42,544 nt of DNA from the NCBI GenBank assembly GCA_022574775.1, contig JACZRI010000006.1, positions 1-42,544 on the forward strand, given 5' to 3'. Positions within the stretch are counted from its first letter, which is position 1. Each line of letters opens with the position of its first letter. The notes below the pieces were generated by a model. It was not told where the DNA came from and did not search any database. It saw nothing but the letters and a program-made list of their open reading frames with translations. This document shows positions 17,321 through 24,743 of the stretch, one piece after another. A program made the translations under genes and the position numbers. This DNA comes from Patescibacteria group bacterium. Its GTDB lineage: Bacteria; Patescibacteriota; Minisyncoccia; Minisyncoccales; RBG-13-36-15.

Positions 17321-18514
17321 ATGTTAAAAAATAATATGCGGTTTTCAGGCAAAAATTTTTTTATTTTTATTTTCTTAATTTCAGCTATCCTGATTAGTTT
17401 CTGGTTTGGAAGTTTGGTAGGAACGTCCCGGGTAGAATGTAAAATTTGCTCCCCAGAAGACATTGATTTCTCGCTGTTTTGGGAGGCCTATAATCAAATT
17501 CAGGAAAAATATTCAGATCCAGAGGATATTGATATTAAGAAAATAATTTATGGGGCTATTGCAGGAATGGTAAAAAGTATTGGAGATCCTTATACGGTTT
17601 TCTTTACCCCTGAAGAAGCCAGAATATTCCAAGAAGATGTTGCCGGAGTATTTGAAGGAGTAGGCATGGAGGTTGGAATAAGAAAGGGTGGATTAACTGT
17701 AATTTCTCCTCTGGAGGGAACACCTGCCCAAAAAGCTGGAATCAGAGCGGGAGATAAAATTATTAAAATAAATGATGTTTTAACCGCAGATATCACCATT
17801 GATGAGGCAATTAGTCTCATTCGGGGAAAAAAAGGAACAGAAGTAACCTTAACTGTTTTTAGAGAAAAACTGGAAGAAACGAAAGAAATTAAAATTATCA
17901 GAGGCGTTATTGAAATCCCTTCTCTTGAATTGAAAATGCTTGAAAACAATATTGCCTATATCAAACTTTATCATTTTACTGAAAGAGCAAGATTTGATTT
18001 TAACGAAATTGCTGTTGAAATTTTAAACAGCCCTTCGGAAAAAATAATTTTAGACCTAAGAAACAACCCTGGAGGTTTTTTGGGTGTATCCCAGGATATT
18101 GCTGGCTGGTTCTTAGAAAAAGGAGAAATTGTTGTTATTGAAGATTTTGGTGAAGGAAAAGATAGAAAAGAGTATAAAGCTAAAGGAAACGGAAGGCTCT
18201 CGGGGTATCCGACTGTAATTTTAATCAATCAAGGATCTGCTTCGGCTTCTGAAATTTTAGCCGGAGCTTTGAGAGACAACCGGGGCATAAAATTGATTGG
18301 GGAAAAATCTTTCGGCAAAGGCTCAATCCAAGAATTAATAGAATTAAAGGAAGGCTCTTCTTTAAAAATTACAATAGCTAAATGGCTGACTCCAAATGGT
18401 GATTTTATTACTGATATCGGCCTCGCACCCGATATCACGGTAGAAATGACCGAAGAAGACTATAATGAAGGACGTGACCCACAGTTGGATAAAGCAATTG
18501 AAATAATCAAATAA
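17321..18514 (+). CDS. S41 C-terminal processing protease (CtpA/Prc family)
   Basis: Exported serine protease with PDZ domain. Seen: N-terminal membrane span (about 13-31), helical domain with GDPYTVFFTPEEARIFQ, a PDZ domain (GVGMEVGIRKGGLTV, PAQKAGIRAGDKIIKIN), and the catalytic domain with Ser in QGSASASE (about 304-311) and the general-base Lys in SFGKGS (about 329-334). 397 aa is normal. Starts possible at 17321 or the second ATG at 17336. Likely trims envelope proteins such as its neighbours (inference from position). Confidence 0.93.
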   Translation: MLKNNMRFSGKNFFIFIFLISAILISFWFGSLVGTSRVECKICSPEDIDFSLFWEAYNQIQEKYSDPEDIDIKKIIYGAIAGMVKSIGDPYTVFFTPEEARIFQEDVAGVFEGVGMEVGIRKGGLTVISPLEGTPAQKAGIRAGDKIIKINDVLTADITIDEAISLIRGKKGTEVTLTVFREKLEETKEIKIIRGVIEIPSLELKMLENNIAYIKLYHFTERARFDFNEIAVEILNSPSEKIILDLRNNPGGFLGVSQDIAGWFLEKGEIVVIEDFGEGKDRKEYKAKGNGRLSGYPTVILINQGSASASEILAGALRDNRGIKLIGEKSFGKGSIQELIELKEGSSLKITIAKWLTPNGDFITDIGLAPDITVEMTEEDYNEGRDPQLDKAIEIIK

Positions 18515-18519
18515 AATTA

Positions 18520-18602
18520 TAATCGCTGATCATGCGCTGATATTTTTTGATTTGTATCTGATCCACGGAAGTATAGAGATCCGCGTTTGATCTGCGTTTT
18601 CA
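18520..18602. repeat. GCTGAT/GATCYGCG-type interspersed repeat
   Basis: Iterated words CGCTGAT, GCGCTGAT, GATCCACGG, GATCCGCGTTTGATC and CTGCGTTTT fill the gap between the protease and acylphosphatase. I associate such text with interspersed repeats of environmental genomes; no gene is seen. Confidence 0.45.
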
Positions 18603-18613
18603 AGAATTGAAAA

Positions 18614-18889
18614 ATGAGAAAACGGATAACTATCTTAATTTCAGGTCGGGTTCAAGGAGTGCTTTATCGCGCTAACACTATAGAAAAAGCAAAACAACTG
18701 AACTTAACCGGCTGGGCGAAAAATGAGGCTAATGGCAAAGTTAAAATTATAGCCGAAGGAACTGAGGAAAATTTAGAACAGTTAATTAAATGGGCAAAAC
18801 AAGGTTCTGCCCTTGCAAAAGTGGACAAAATTGAGCTAAAATGGGATAAAAGACAGGGAGAATTCAAAGATTTCGTGATAGTATACTAA
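18614..18889 (+). CDS. acyP: Acylphosphatase
   Basis: Small enzyme hydrolysing acyl phosphates. Seen: the phosphate-binding loop GRVQGVLYR (family GRVQGVxFR, with the key Arg) and GWAKNEANGKV carrying the catalytic Asn (usual form GWVxNxxDGxV). 91 aa is the standard length. Start ATG at 18614. It lies between the S41 protease and rplI, with repeats on both sides. Confidence 0.92.
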   Translation: MRKRITILISGRVQGVLYRANTIEKAKQLNLTGWAKNEANGKVKIIAEGTEENLEQLIKWAKQGSALAKVDKIELKWDKRQGEFKDFVIVY

Positions 18890-18900
18890 TAATATTGTAT

Positions 18901-18973
18901 CCTTTGACAAGCTCAGGGTATTTCGACTTACTTGCACTAAGCAAGGCCTGAGCGAAGCGAAGGACGCGTCGAA
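18901..18973. repeat. TTGACAAGCTCAGG / CTGAGCGAAGCGAAGG interspersed repeat
   Basis: Left arm CCTTTGACAAGCTCAGGG and right arm GGCCTGAGCGAAGCGAAGGA form an imperfect inverted repeat; the end GCGTCGAAG touches the GTG start of rplI. Same family as 21780-21799, 28542-28577 and the insert in grpE. Confidence 0.7.
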
Positions 18974-18975
18974 GT

Positions 18976-19422
18976 GTGAGAGTTATTTTGCTCCAAGAAG
19001 TCAAAAGTTTAGGGAAAAAATATGATATTAAAAACGTTAAAGCAGGGTATGCCCGGAATTTTTTGATTCCAAAAGGTCTTGCAAAACAGGTGACAGAAAA
19101 AACCCTGAAATTAATAGAAACCCAAAAGGAGATTGAAGAAAAGAAGGCTACAGAAGAACTAAAGAAAGTTCAGACCTCTGTCTCAAAGGTAGATGGTTTA
19201 GAAATAACTATTTCTATTAAGCTAGGCAAAGAAGGACAGCTTTTTGAATCAATTACCTCACAAAAAATTGCCGAAAAATTAAAAATCGAAGGTTTTAAAA
19301 TCAAAAAAAGTCAAATTATTTTAGAAGAACCGATTAAAGAATTAGGAGAATTTTCAATAAAAATTAGCTTCGCCCATGGTTTAGAAGCTGAAATAAGCGT
19401 AATAGTCGTTGAAGAAAAATAA
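18976..19422 (+). CDS. rplI: Ribosomal protein bL9
   Basis: Large-subunit protein. Seen: the L9 signature VILLQEVKSLGKKYDIKNVKAGYARNF-type N-domain with FLIPKGLA, a long connecting helix rich in Lys/Glu (about 40-75) and a C-terminal rRNA-binding domain. 148 aa is normal. The start is GTG at 18976, since the conserved RVILLQEV begins there and no ATG is near. The upstream sequence is wholly made of an interspersed repeat, with no Shine-Dalgarno visible. Confidence 0.95.
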   Translation: MRVILLQEVKSLGKKYDIKNVKAGYARNFLIPKGLAKQVTEKTLKLIETQKEIEEKKATEELKKVQTSVSKVDGLEITISIKLGKEGQLFESITSQKIAEKLKIEGFKIKKSQIILEEPIKELGEFSIKISFAHGLEAEISVIVVEEK

Positions 19423-19521
19423 GCTAATATAATTCAAATTCGCTGAATTAATATCTGAATGCTTCGAATAGTTTGTTTGTAGTTTCGGATGTTATTCGTT
19501 GATTAGGATTAAATTTGGCTG

Positions 19522-21171
19522 ATGGCCAAATATATTTTTATATCCGGCGGGGTTATGTCTGGTATCGGTAAAGGAATAACTACTTCTTCAATAGGAAAAA
19601 TTTTACAAAATAAAGGATTTGAAATAACCGCTGTTAAAATTGATCCATATGTAAACGTTGATGCTGGAACTATGAATCCAATTGAACACGGAGAGATCTT
19701 TGTAACCGTCGACGGAACAGAATGTGATCAGGATATTGGTAATTATGAAAGGTTCCTCAACGTAAATTTAACCACTGCCAATTACATCACTACCGGTAGA
19801 GTGTACCAAGCAGTAATCAAACGAGAAAGAAATTTAGAATATCGAGGAAAATGCGTTGAGGTTGTACCTCATATCCCAGAAGAAATAATTTCCAGAATTA
19901 ACAAGGTTGCAAAAAAAACCAAGGCTGATTTTGTTTTAATAGAGATCGGAGGAACAGTAGGGGAATATCAAAACCTTTTATTCCTGGAAGCAGCGAGAAT
20001 GATGAAGCTGTCTAGCCCGAAAGATGTTCTTTTTATCTTGGTTTCTTACCTGCCAGTTCCAAAAATGATAGGAGAAATGAAAACTAAACCAACGCAACAT
20101 GCAGTCAGATCTTTAAATATGGCAGGTATTCAACCAGATATCATCCTAGCCCGTTCCCAAAATCCCGTTGATAAACCCAGGAAAAGAAAAATTTCTATTT
20201 TTTGCAATATGGCAAAGGATGATGTTATTTCTGCTCCTGACGTTGAATCAATTTATGAGGTCCCGGTTAATTTTGAAAAAGAAAATTTAGGAAATAGAAT
20301 TTTAAAAAAATTTGGCCTAAATCAAAGAAATAACAAGCTTAAAGATTGGGAAAATTTAGTTAAAACAATAAAAACTGTAAAAAAGAAAGTGCGGATCGGA
20401 ATAGTTGGAAAATATTTTGAGACGGGAAAATTTACCCTGATGGATTCCTATATCTCTGTTATTGAAGCAGTTAAGCATGCTTGTTGGTTCCACAAAAGAA
20501 AACCAGAAATTGTCTGGCTGTCAGCTGGAAAATACGATCCTACAAAACTACCCGATGGAAACCGTAAGGCCAAAAAAAATCTGGAGGAAAAATTAAAAAA
20601 CCTTGATGGAATAATTATCCCCGGCGGCTTTGGCAGCAGGGGAGTGGAAGGAAAGATAAAAGCAATTGAGTTTTGCAGAAAAAATAAAATCCCCTTTTTT
20701 GGATTATGTTTCGGGATGCAATTAGCAGTAATTGAGTTTGCAAGAAATGTTTGCGGTCTAAAAAAAGCGAATTCTACTGAATTTTCTAAAAACTGCGAGG
20801 TACCTGTGATTGATATTATACCAGAACAAAAGGCTCTCTTGAAAGAAAAAAAGTATGGTGGAACAATGAGGTTAGGAGCATATAAGTGCAAAATAAAGCC
20901 AAAAACTATCAGTTTTAGAGCTTATAAAGGTTCTGAAACCTCCGAGCGCCATAGACACCGCTATGAGCTAAATAACAGCTTTAGAGAAGCTTTAGAAGCC
21001 AAAGGAATGGTGATGGCAGGCATTAATCCAGAGAGGGATCTTGTAGAGATTATTGAGCTTAAAAACCATCCCTTTTTTATTGGAACCCAATTTCATCCAG
21101 AATTCCAGTCAAGACCATTAAATCCACATCCTTTGTATAGAGAATTCATTAAGGCTTGTTTAAAAAAATAA
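19522..21171 (+). CDS. pyrG: CTP synthase
   Basis: Makes CTP from UTP, ATP and glutamine. Seen: synthetase domain starting YIFISGGVMSGIGKG (P-loop; family GGVVSSLGKG), KIDPYVNVDAGTMNP, HGEIFVTVDGTECDQDIGNYERF, and a C-terminal class I glutamine amidotransferase with the nucleophile Cys in GLCFGMQ and the His-Glu pair in FHPEFQSRP. 549 aa is full length. It converges on rpmA with only 15 bp between the stops. Confidence 0.97.
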   Translation: MAKYIFISGGVMSGIGKGITTSSIGKILQNKGFEITAVKIDPYVNVDAGTMNPIEHGEIFVTVDGTECDQDIGNYERFLNVNLTTANYITTGRVYQAVIKRERNLEYRGKCVEVVPHIPEEIISRINKVAKKTKADFVLIEIGGTVGEYQNLLFLEAARMMKLSSPKDVLFILVSYLPVPKMIGEMKTKPTQHAVRSLNMAGIQPDIILARSQNPVDKPRKRKISIFCNMAKDDVISAPDVESIYEVPVNFEKENLGNRILKKFGLNQRNNKLKDWENLVKTIKTVKKKVRIGIVGKYFETGKFTLMDSYISVIEAVKHACWFHKRKPEIVWLSAGKYDPTKLPDGNRKAKKNLEEKLKNLDGIIIPGGFGSRGVEGKIKAIEFCRKNKIPFFGLCFGMQLAVIEFARNVCGLKKANSTEFSKNCEVPVIDIIPEQKALLKEKKYGGTMRLGAYKCKIKPKTISFRAYKGSETSERHRHRYELNNSFREALEAKGMVMAGINPERDLVEIIELKNHPFFIGTQFHPEFQSRPLNPHPLYREFIKACLKK

Positions 21172-21174
21172 AAA

Positions 21175-21196
21175 ACTCGCCATTGATTAGCGAGCT
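21175..21196. terminator. Shared hairpin between pyrG and rpmA
   Basis: CTCGC-cattgatta-GCGAG, preceded by A6 and overlapping the rpmA stop. On the minus strand it gives a stem then TTTTTTATTTTTT, so it terminates rpmA; its effect on pyrG is unclear. Confidence 0.6.
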
Positions 21197-21465
21197 TCCA
21201 CATTCACAATCTTGGCAATTCTTTGAGAATTATCAAATCCTCTTTTTCTTTTCGTTCCAAACCAAATCACGCCTTTTTTTACAGCATAAAGGGTATCGTC
21301 TCTTCCTCGTTTGACGTTCTTGCCAGGAAGAAATTTCGTGCCGCGCTGACGAATAATAATCATTCCAGGTTGAGCTTTCTGTCCTGCAAACAGCTTCACT
21401 CCCAAGTACTTTGGCAAAGAATCCCTTCCTAATTTTGTTGCACCTTTAGCTTTAGTTTTTGCCAT
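21187..21465 (-). CDS. rpmA: Ribosomal protein bL27
   Basis: Large-subunit protein near the peptidyl-transferase centre. Seen: Lys-rich N-terminus with GRDSLPKYLGVKLFAGQ, then IIIRQRGTKFLPGKNVKRGRDDTLYA, the classic L27 block, and KRKRGFDNSQRIAKI at the end. 92 aa is normal. The only clear gene on the minus strand between 7.7 and 22.6 kb, with its own promoter. Confidence 0.96.
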   Translation of the reverse strand: MAKTKAKGATKLGRDSLPKYLGVKLFAGQKAQPGMIIIRQRGTKFLPGKNVKRGRDDTLYAVKKGVIWFGTKRKRGFDNSQRIAKIVNVEAR

Positions 21466-21484
21466 ATCTACAATAGTTTAAATT

Positions 21485-21513
21485 ATATTATCAAAACTTC
21501 TCCGATTTGTCAA
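21485..21513 (-). promoter_or_regulatory. Promoter of rpmA
   Basis: Minus-strand TTGACA (21508-21513), 17-bp spacer, TAATAT (21485-21490), 19 bp before the ATG at 21465. Confidence 0.75.
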
Positions 21514-21544
21514 ACCCCGTTAAATATGCGACAATATACAAACT

Positions 21545-21748
21545 ATGAGAGATTTCTTATCTAAGATATCTAACGGGGTCAAAGATTATCAAAGTGATAT
21601 AATACTACTAATTGGAGTTATTTTAATTTCTCTGCTTTCCTTTGCCGCAGGATACATTGCGGCAAAGCAGCAAAATAAAGAGCCAATACAGTTTGAAATG
21701 ACTAATGACCAATTGCTAATGACTGAAATTCCAAACAAATCATCATAA
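21545..21748 (+). CDS. Small single-span membrane protein
   Basis: 67 aa with one span (about 19-39, IILLIGVILISLLSFAAGYIAA) and a short polar tail. It is divergent from rpmA. No domain recognised. Confidence 0.6.
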   Translation: MRDFLSKISNGVKDYQSDIILLIGVILISLLSFAAGYIAAKQQNKEPIQFEMTNDQLLMTEIPNKSS

Positions 21749-21779
21749 ATTAGTAATTATGGTTCGGTATTGCTCACAA

Positions 21780-21799
21780 TCCTGAGCTTGTCGAAGGAG
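21780..21799. repeat. CCTGAGCTTGTCGAAGG repeat
   Basis: A short copy of the family at 18901-18973, ending GGAG about 22 bp before uppS. It supplies the only purine-rich block upstream of uppS but is too far away for a normal ribosome site. Confidence 0.6.
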
Positions 21800-21821
21800 A
21801 AATTAGGATTTAGAAATTATC

Positions 21822-22511
21822 ATGGATGTTCCATATCATATCGTTCTATTTCCCGACGGAAATCGCCGCTGGGCGAAAAAGAAGGGATTATCAACCATTC
21901 AAGGTCATTGGGAAGGTTTTGATAATCTAAAAAAATTTTGTATATGGTGTAAAAATAGGGGAGTGAAAATCGGAACTGCCTTTGGCTTTTCAACAGAAAA
22001 CTGGAAACGTGTAAAAGATGAAGTCGGCTATCTAATGGAATTATTCGAGAAAGTTCTTTCGGACCAAAAATATATCCAAGAACTTCAGACAGAAGGAATA
22101 AGAGTGAAAATAATCGGCCAAAAAGAAAGATTGCCGAAATCATTACAAAGAGTAATAGAAAAAATTGAAAATATAACTAAGAATAATAAAAACTTCTATT
22201 TAAATCTTGCAGTAAGCTATGGCGGCAGATGGGATGTTTTACAGGCAGTTAAAAAAATTGTTGCAAAAAAAATCCCGGCTGAAAAAATTACGGAAGAATT
22301 AATCAGTGAACACCTTTCAACCGCCGGTTTTCCTGATCCAAATTTAATCATTAGAGCAGGAGGAGAAAAACGTCTTTCAAATTTCGTCTTGTGGCAAGGG
22401 GCTTATTCTGAATTATATTTTTCAAAAAAGCTATGGCCAGATTTTACTGAAAGCGATTTAGACAAAGCTATTGAAGAATACAACAAACGTCAAAGAAGAT
22501 TTGGTGGATAA
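21822..22511 (+). CDS. uppS: Isoprenyl transferase (undecaprenyl diphosphate synthase)
   Basis: cis-Prenyltransferase making the polyprenyl carrier lipid for wall and glycan synthesis, the lipid likely used by the GT-C enzymes in this window. Seen: catalytic FPDGNRRWAK (Asp12), FGFSTENWKR, LNLAVSYGGRWD, and LIIRAGGEKRLSNFVLWQGAYSE. 229 aa is normal. Last clear core gene before the recombinase. Confidence 0.95.
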   Translation: MDVPYHIVLFPDGNRRWAKKKGLSTIQGHWEGFDNLKKFCIWCKNRGVKIGTAFGFSTENWKRVKDEVGYLMELFEKVLSDQKYIQELQTEGIRVKIIGQKERLPKSLQRVIEKIENITKNNKNFYLNLAVSYGGRWDVLQAVKKIVAKKIPAEKITEELISEHLSTAGFPDPNLIIRAGGEKRLSNFVLWQGAYSELYFSKKLWPDFTESDLDKAIEEYNKRQRRFGG

Positions 22512-22517
22512 TTATGA

Positions 22518-22628
22518 ATGTTGCTATTTTTTTTAAAAAAAGTGAAAATAAAGTGGTGGTTTGTAGTTTTAATCTCTATTCTTTTTGGTAGTTTAATTAT
22601 TTTATTAGAAGTTCTAGTAATAAAATAA
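22518..22628 (+). CDS. Possible 36-aa membrane peptide
   Basis: ATG 7 bp after the uppS stop opens a frame of a basic start (LLFFLKKVKIKWW) and one hydrophobic span (VVLISILFGSLIILLEVLVI) ending before the terminator. It is plausible as a small membrane peptide translated with uppS; there is no homology basis and AT-rich sequence can give such frames by chance. Confidence 0.35.
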   Translation: MLLFFLKKVKIKWWFVVLISILFGSLIILLEVLVIK

Positions 22629-22662
22629 CCCTTTAAACCGTGCAACATTGAATTGCTGACGG

Positions 22663-22692
22663 AAAACCGTTGGGAAAATAACGGTTTTTTTA
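22663..22692 (+). terminator. Terminator of the uppS unit
   Basis: AAAACCGTT-gggaaaat-AACGGTTTT followed by TTTTATTCTTTT. It touches the recombinase stop codon on the other strand and marks the edge between the core region and the repeat-rich half. Confidence 0.88.
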
Positions 22693-23742
22693 TTCTTTTA
22701 AATTTTTACCGCTATGGAATTTTCGATGGATATCACGTAATCTTTTATTTGTTACGTGAGTATATATCTGGGTTGTAATAATACTCTGATGACCTAAAAA
22801 TTCTTGAATTGTTCTTAAATCAACTCCTTGTTCCAGCAAGTCCGTAGCGTAGGAATGCCGGATAGTATGAGGAGTAGTGAAAAATGGTACGCCAGCTGAT
22901 ATTGCGTATTTTTTAACGATTCTTTCTATAGAACGAGCCGTAAGACGAGTCTCGGCGCCCTTTTTAGTTCTCTGATTAATAAACAGAGCTTTTTCTTTAT
23001 CTTTGCGGGTTTCCAGGTATTTCTTAAGCCAAGATAAAGCCCTTTCAGAAAAATAAACTGTTCTGGGACGAGCCCCTTTGCCGATAATCCCGAGCTCTAA
23101 TTCTTTTTTATTTCTAATATTAACAAATTGCTCTCGGTTAAGAGCGACTAATTCAGCAATTCTCAAACCAGTAGAGAAAAAAGTCTCCAGAATGGTTCTG
23201 TTTCTTAGCCCGGTTGGGGTTGTAATTTTAGGAGCCAATAGAAGTCTTTCAATCTGTTCTAAACTAAGGAATTTTACAGTTTTCTCCTTTTTAGCATCCC
23301 TGGGAAGGTTAATCTTGCCAGCCGGAAGGGAAAGTATGTCTTTGGCTGTAAAATAGCCTAAAAGAGCTCTTAGAGCGATTAAATAATAGTTCTGGGTCAC
23401 TTTCTTGAGGGGTTTGCCTTTATCGTCCTGAAATCGGGATAGATAAAGCCTGTAACTCCAGATATCATCAGCGGTAAGTTCGTGAGGTAGAAGATTATCT
23501 TTCTTGGTCTTTTTTAACCAATAAATGAATTTCTGGAGGTAGCGATGATAATTCACTTGAGTTTTTTCTGCTAATCCTTTTTCTATTTCGCAATAATCTA
23601 AAAAGTCTGGGATATATTTTATAATACTTTTATTTGATTTATTCATAAGGTAGCTTCTTATAATTTGTTTAAGAGGGGGGTTTGCGAGGTTGTTATATCT
23701 CTCGATTATAGTTGTCGCTTTACCTACATTGTGCGACATCAT
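22690..23742 (-). CDS. Xer-type tyrosine recombinase
   Basis: Site-specific DNA recombinase. Seen: SAM-like N-terminal domain (about 38-133) and catalytic domain with Arg194 (TGLRIAEL), Lys222 (IGKGARPR), His292 and Arg295 (HTIRHSYATDL), His318 (LGHQS) and nucleophile Tyr327 (QIYTHV). 350 aa is longer than XerC/D (about 300) because of about 35 extra N-terminal residues; a Met at residue 33 is an alternative start, but the promoter abuts the upstream ATGs. No insertion like the extra helix of integron integrases is visible. It stands at the edge of the repeat-punctuated gene array and is its only candidate recombinase; it may equally be the chromosomal Xer protein. Confidence 0.93.
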   Translation of the reverse strand: MMSHNVGKATTIIERYNNLANPPLKQIIRSYLMNKSNKSIIKYIPDFLDYCEIEKGLAEKTQVNYHRYLQKFIYWLKKTKKDNLLPHELTADDIWSYRLYLSRFQDDKGKPLKKVTQNYYLIALRALLGYFTAKDILSLPAGKINLPRDAKKEKTVKFLSLEQIERLLLAPKITTPTGLRNRTILETFFSTGLRIAELVALNREQFVNIRNKKELELGIIGKGARPRTVYFSERALSWLKKYLETRKDKEKALFINQRTKKGAETRLTARSIERIVKKYAISAGVPFFTTPHTIRHSYATDLLEQGVDLRTIQEFLGHQSIITTQIYTHVTNKRLRDIHRKFHSGKNLKE

Positions 23743-23748
23743 TTATCT

Positions 23749-23778
23749 TTATAATAACGACAACGAAAGCCGTGTCAA
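23749..23778 (-). promoter_or_regulatory. Promoter of the recombinase (leaderless), with inverted repeat
   Basis: Minus-strand TTGACA (23773-23778), spacer 17-18, ATTATA/TTATAA (23749-23755), 7-9 bp before the two adjacent ATGs at 23742 and 23739. GTTGTCG (23711-23717) and CGACAAC (23758-23764) form an inverted repeat around the start region, a possible operator. Confidence 0.75.
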
Positions 23779-23846
23779 GTACTCCCCCATAGGTTTTGTG
23801 TGATATATTTTAAAAAAGTTTTTTAGAGAATTTTTAAAAATAAAAA

Positions 23847-23876
23847 CCTCTAAATTCTCGTGATGAGATTTAGAGG
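23847..23876 (-). terminator. Terminator of the 52-aa Cys protein
   Basis: Minus strand: CCTCTAAAT...ATTTAGAGG with an inner CTC/GAG pair, followed by TTTTTATTTTT. It lies between the small gene and the recombinase promoter. Confidence 0.85.
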
Positions 23877-23924
23877 CTATGGAACGAAAAGAAACTTAAT
23901 TATTTTCTATGAAGATTTGCTGCC

Positions 23925-24083
23925 TTATTCGCTGAATTCCCAATCGCATTTACCGCCAGGACAATCACATGACCCTAATCTTTGACCTTTCTTTCTATGC
24001 AGGGTATAGCCTAGTCCGGTACAACGATATATCCCTGTTCTTGTAGCAAGTTGCCAGCTTTGCTGAAAAGTTTCCGTACTCAT
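23925..24083 (-). CDS. 52-aa Cys-containing (zinc-ribbon-like) protein
   Basis: Starts ATG at 24083 with AGGAGG 5 bp upstream, one of the few strong ribosome sites in the window. The protein contains TGIYRCTGLGYTL, a basic RKKGQRL and CDCPGGKCDWEF, four Cys in all, resembling the GxYRCxxCG...xxC..C..W pattern of short zinc ribbons, though the second Cys of the first pair is absent. It has its own promoter and terminator. Function unknown. Confidence 0.7.
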   Translation of the reverse strand: MSTETFQQSWQLATRTGIYRCTGLGYTLHRKKGQRLGSCDCPGGKCDWEFSE

Positions 24084-24119
24084 CGTTCCTCCTTCTCGTG
24101 AAATGTACTATCTAATATT

Positions 24120-24148
24120 ACATTATCACATCCTTGGTTATTTGTCAA
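24120..24148 (-). promoter_or_regulatory. Promoter of the 52-aa Cys protein
   Basis: Minus strand TTGACA (24143-24148), 17-bp spacer, TAATGT (24120-24125), 37 bp before the ATG. The -35 box lies right after the terminator T-tract of the first small RNA. Confidence 0.72.
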
Positions 24149-24150
24149 AC

Positions 24151-24302
24151 AAAAAAAGTTGCCAGGGATAGCCTACCGCTATCCCTGGCTTGAAGAGTAG
24201 GCTGTGTGTGGTGTGCTTTGCCGAAGTCTCTTCCCCTTCCACCTCCTGTATTGCGTCGTGGTTGCCATAAAACCTTCGGATTAGCACCACAGCCAGACTC
24301 AC
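24151..24302 (-). ncRNA. Small structured RNA, copy 1
   Basis: A free-standing transcription unit of about 150 nt. Fold on the minus strand: GAGT-CT-GGCTGTG (24288-24300) pairs with CACAGCC-T-ACTC (24195-24206); after an internal loop TAAT/CAAA, CCGAAG pairs with CTTCGG; an inner arm follows; the 3' end is a perfect terminator GCCAGGGATAG...CTATCCCTGGC (24160-24190) with T7. A 29-codon frame inside is not conserved in copy 2, so it is taken as non-coding. No known family is recognised. Confidence 0.72.
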
Positions 24303-24306
24303 TTAT

Positions 24307-24336
24307 AAATTAGCATAAATTACAAATATCTGTCAA
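24307..24336 (-). promoter_or_regulatory. Promoter of small RNA copy 1
   Basis: Minus strand TTGACA (24331-24336), 18-bp spacer, TGCTAATTT with -10 TAATTT (24307-24312). Same text, with few changes, upstream of copy 2. Confidence 0.75.
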
Positions 24337-24340
24337 ACAA

Positions 24341-24396
24341 AAATCGCCTAAATGGCGATTTAAAAGCTAAGGTATTCTAGCGGGTGAGATTAGAAT
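24341..24396. repeat. Element H with boundary motif, between the two small RNAs
   Basis: Hairpin AAATCGCC-TAAAT-GGCGATTT (24341-24361), then CTAGCGGGTGAGATTAGAATT (24378-24397), a divergent form of the boundary motif GGACGACGTTAGAACC. Confidence 0.6.
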
Positions 24397-24404
24397 TTTT
24401 TTGG

Positions 24405-24550
24405 CAAATAAAAAGTGCCAGGGACAGAGGCTCGAGTTCTGTCCCTGGCTTGCGAAAGGAGGGTAGGCTGATTAGCTTTACCGATGAGATTCAGTGCAGG
24501 AGACTCACTCTGCACTTCAAGCCTTCGGATTAGCACCACAGCCAGACCTA
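24405..24550 (-). ncRNA. Small structured RNA, copy 2
   Basis: Paralogue of copy 1, about 140 nt. Shared 5' block TCTGGCTGTGGTGCTAATCC and shared terminator GCCAGGGACAG...CTGTCCCTGGC (24417-24449) with a T-rich tail. The inner part has a different hairpin, AGTGCAG...CTGCACT, in the same place. The outer stem is AGGT-CT-GGCTG with CAGCC-T-ACC: one A:T pair of copy 1 is G:C here, a compensatory change that supports the stem. CCGA/TCGG and the TAAT/TAAA internal loop are kept. Confidence 0.72.
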
Positions 24551-24555
24551 CGTAT

Positions 24556-24585
24556 AAGTTAGCATAGATTACAAATATCTGTCAA
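24556..24585 (-). promoter_or_regulatory. Promoter of small RNA copy 2
   Basis: Minus strand TTGACA (24580-24585), 18-bp spacer, TGCTAACTT with -10 TAACTT (24556-24561). Confidence 0.72.
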
Positions 24586-24587
24586 AT

Positions 24588-24690
24588 AAAAAAACCGCCT
24601 TTTTGGCGATTGAAAAACAGTAAATCCCCTACCCGTCTCGCCATAGCTTTCAGTATCAAGGAATCCACGACAGTTTTTCTATATTACTCG
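24588..24690. repeat. Elements H and B upstream of small RNA copy 2
   Basis: Hairpin CCGCC-TTTTT-GGCG preceded by A7 (24588-24611), then a B copy: ACAGTAAATCCCCTACC (24617-24633), interrupted by CCATAGCTTTCAGTATCAAGG, then ATCCACGACAGTTTTTCTAT (24663-24682). No clear boundary motif before tag. Confidence 0.65.
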
Positions 24691-24743
24691 CCCAACAAAT
24701 CATCAATAATATATCCGTGAAAAGAATTATCTTTTTTTATGTC

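Noticed and set aside
23725-23765. dif site at the recombinase start (GTGCGACATCA...TTATAATAACG)
   Set aside because: Only loose likeness to the dif consensus, and it coincides with promoter and start-codon sequence.
24151-24302. 29-codon reading frame in small RNA copy 1 (MATTTQYRRW...)
   Set aside because: The start and frame are absent in copy 2, while stems are conserved, so an RNA function fits better.
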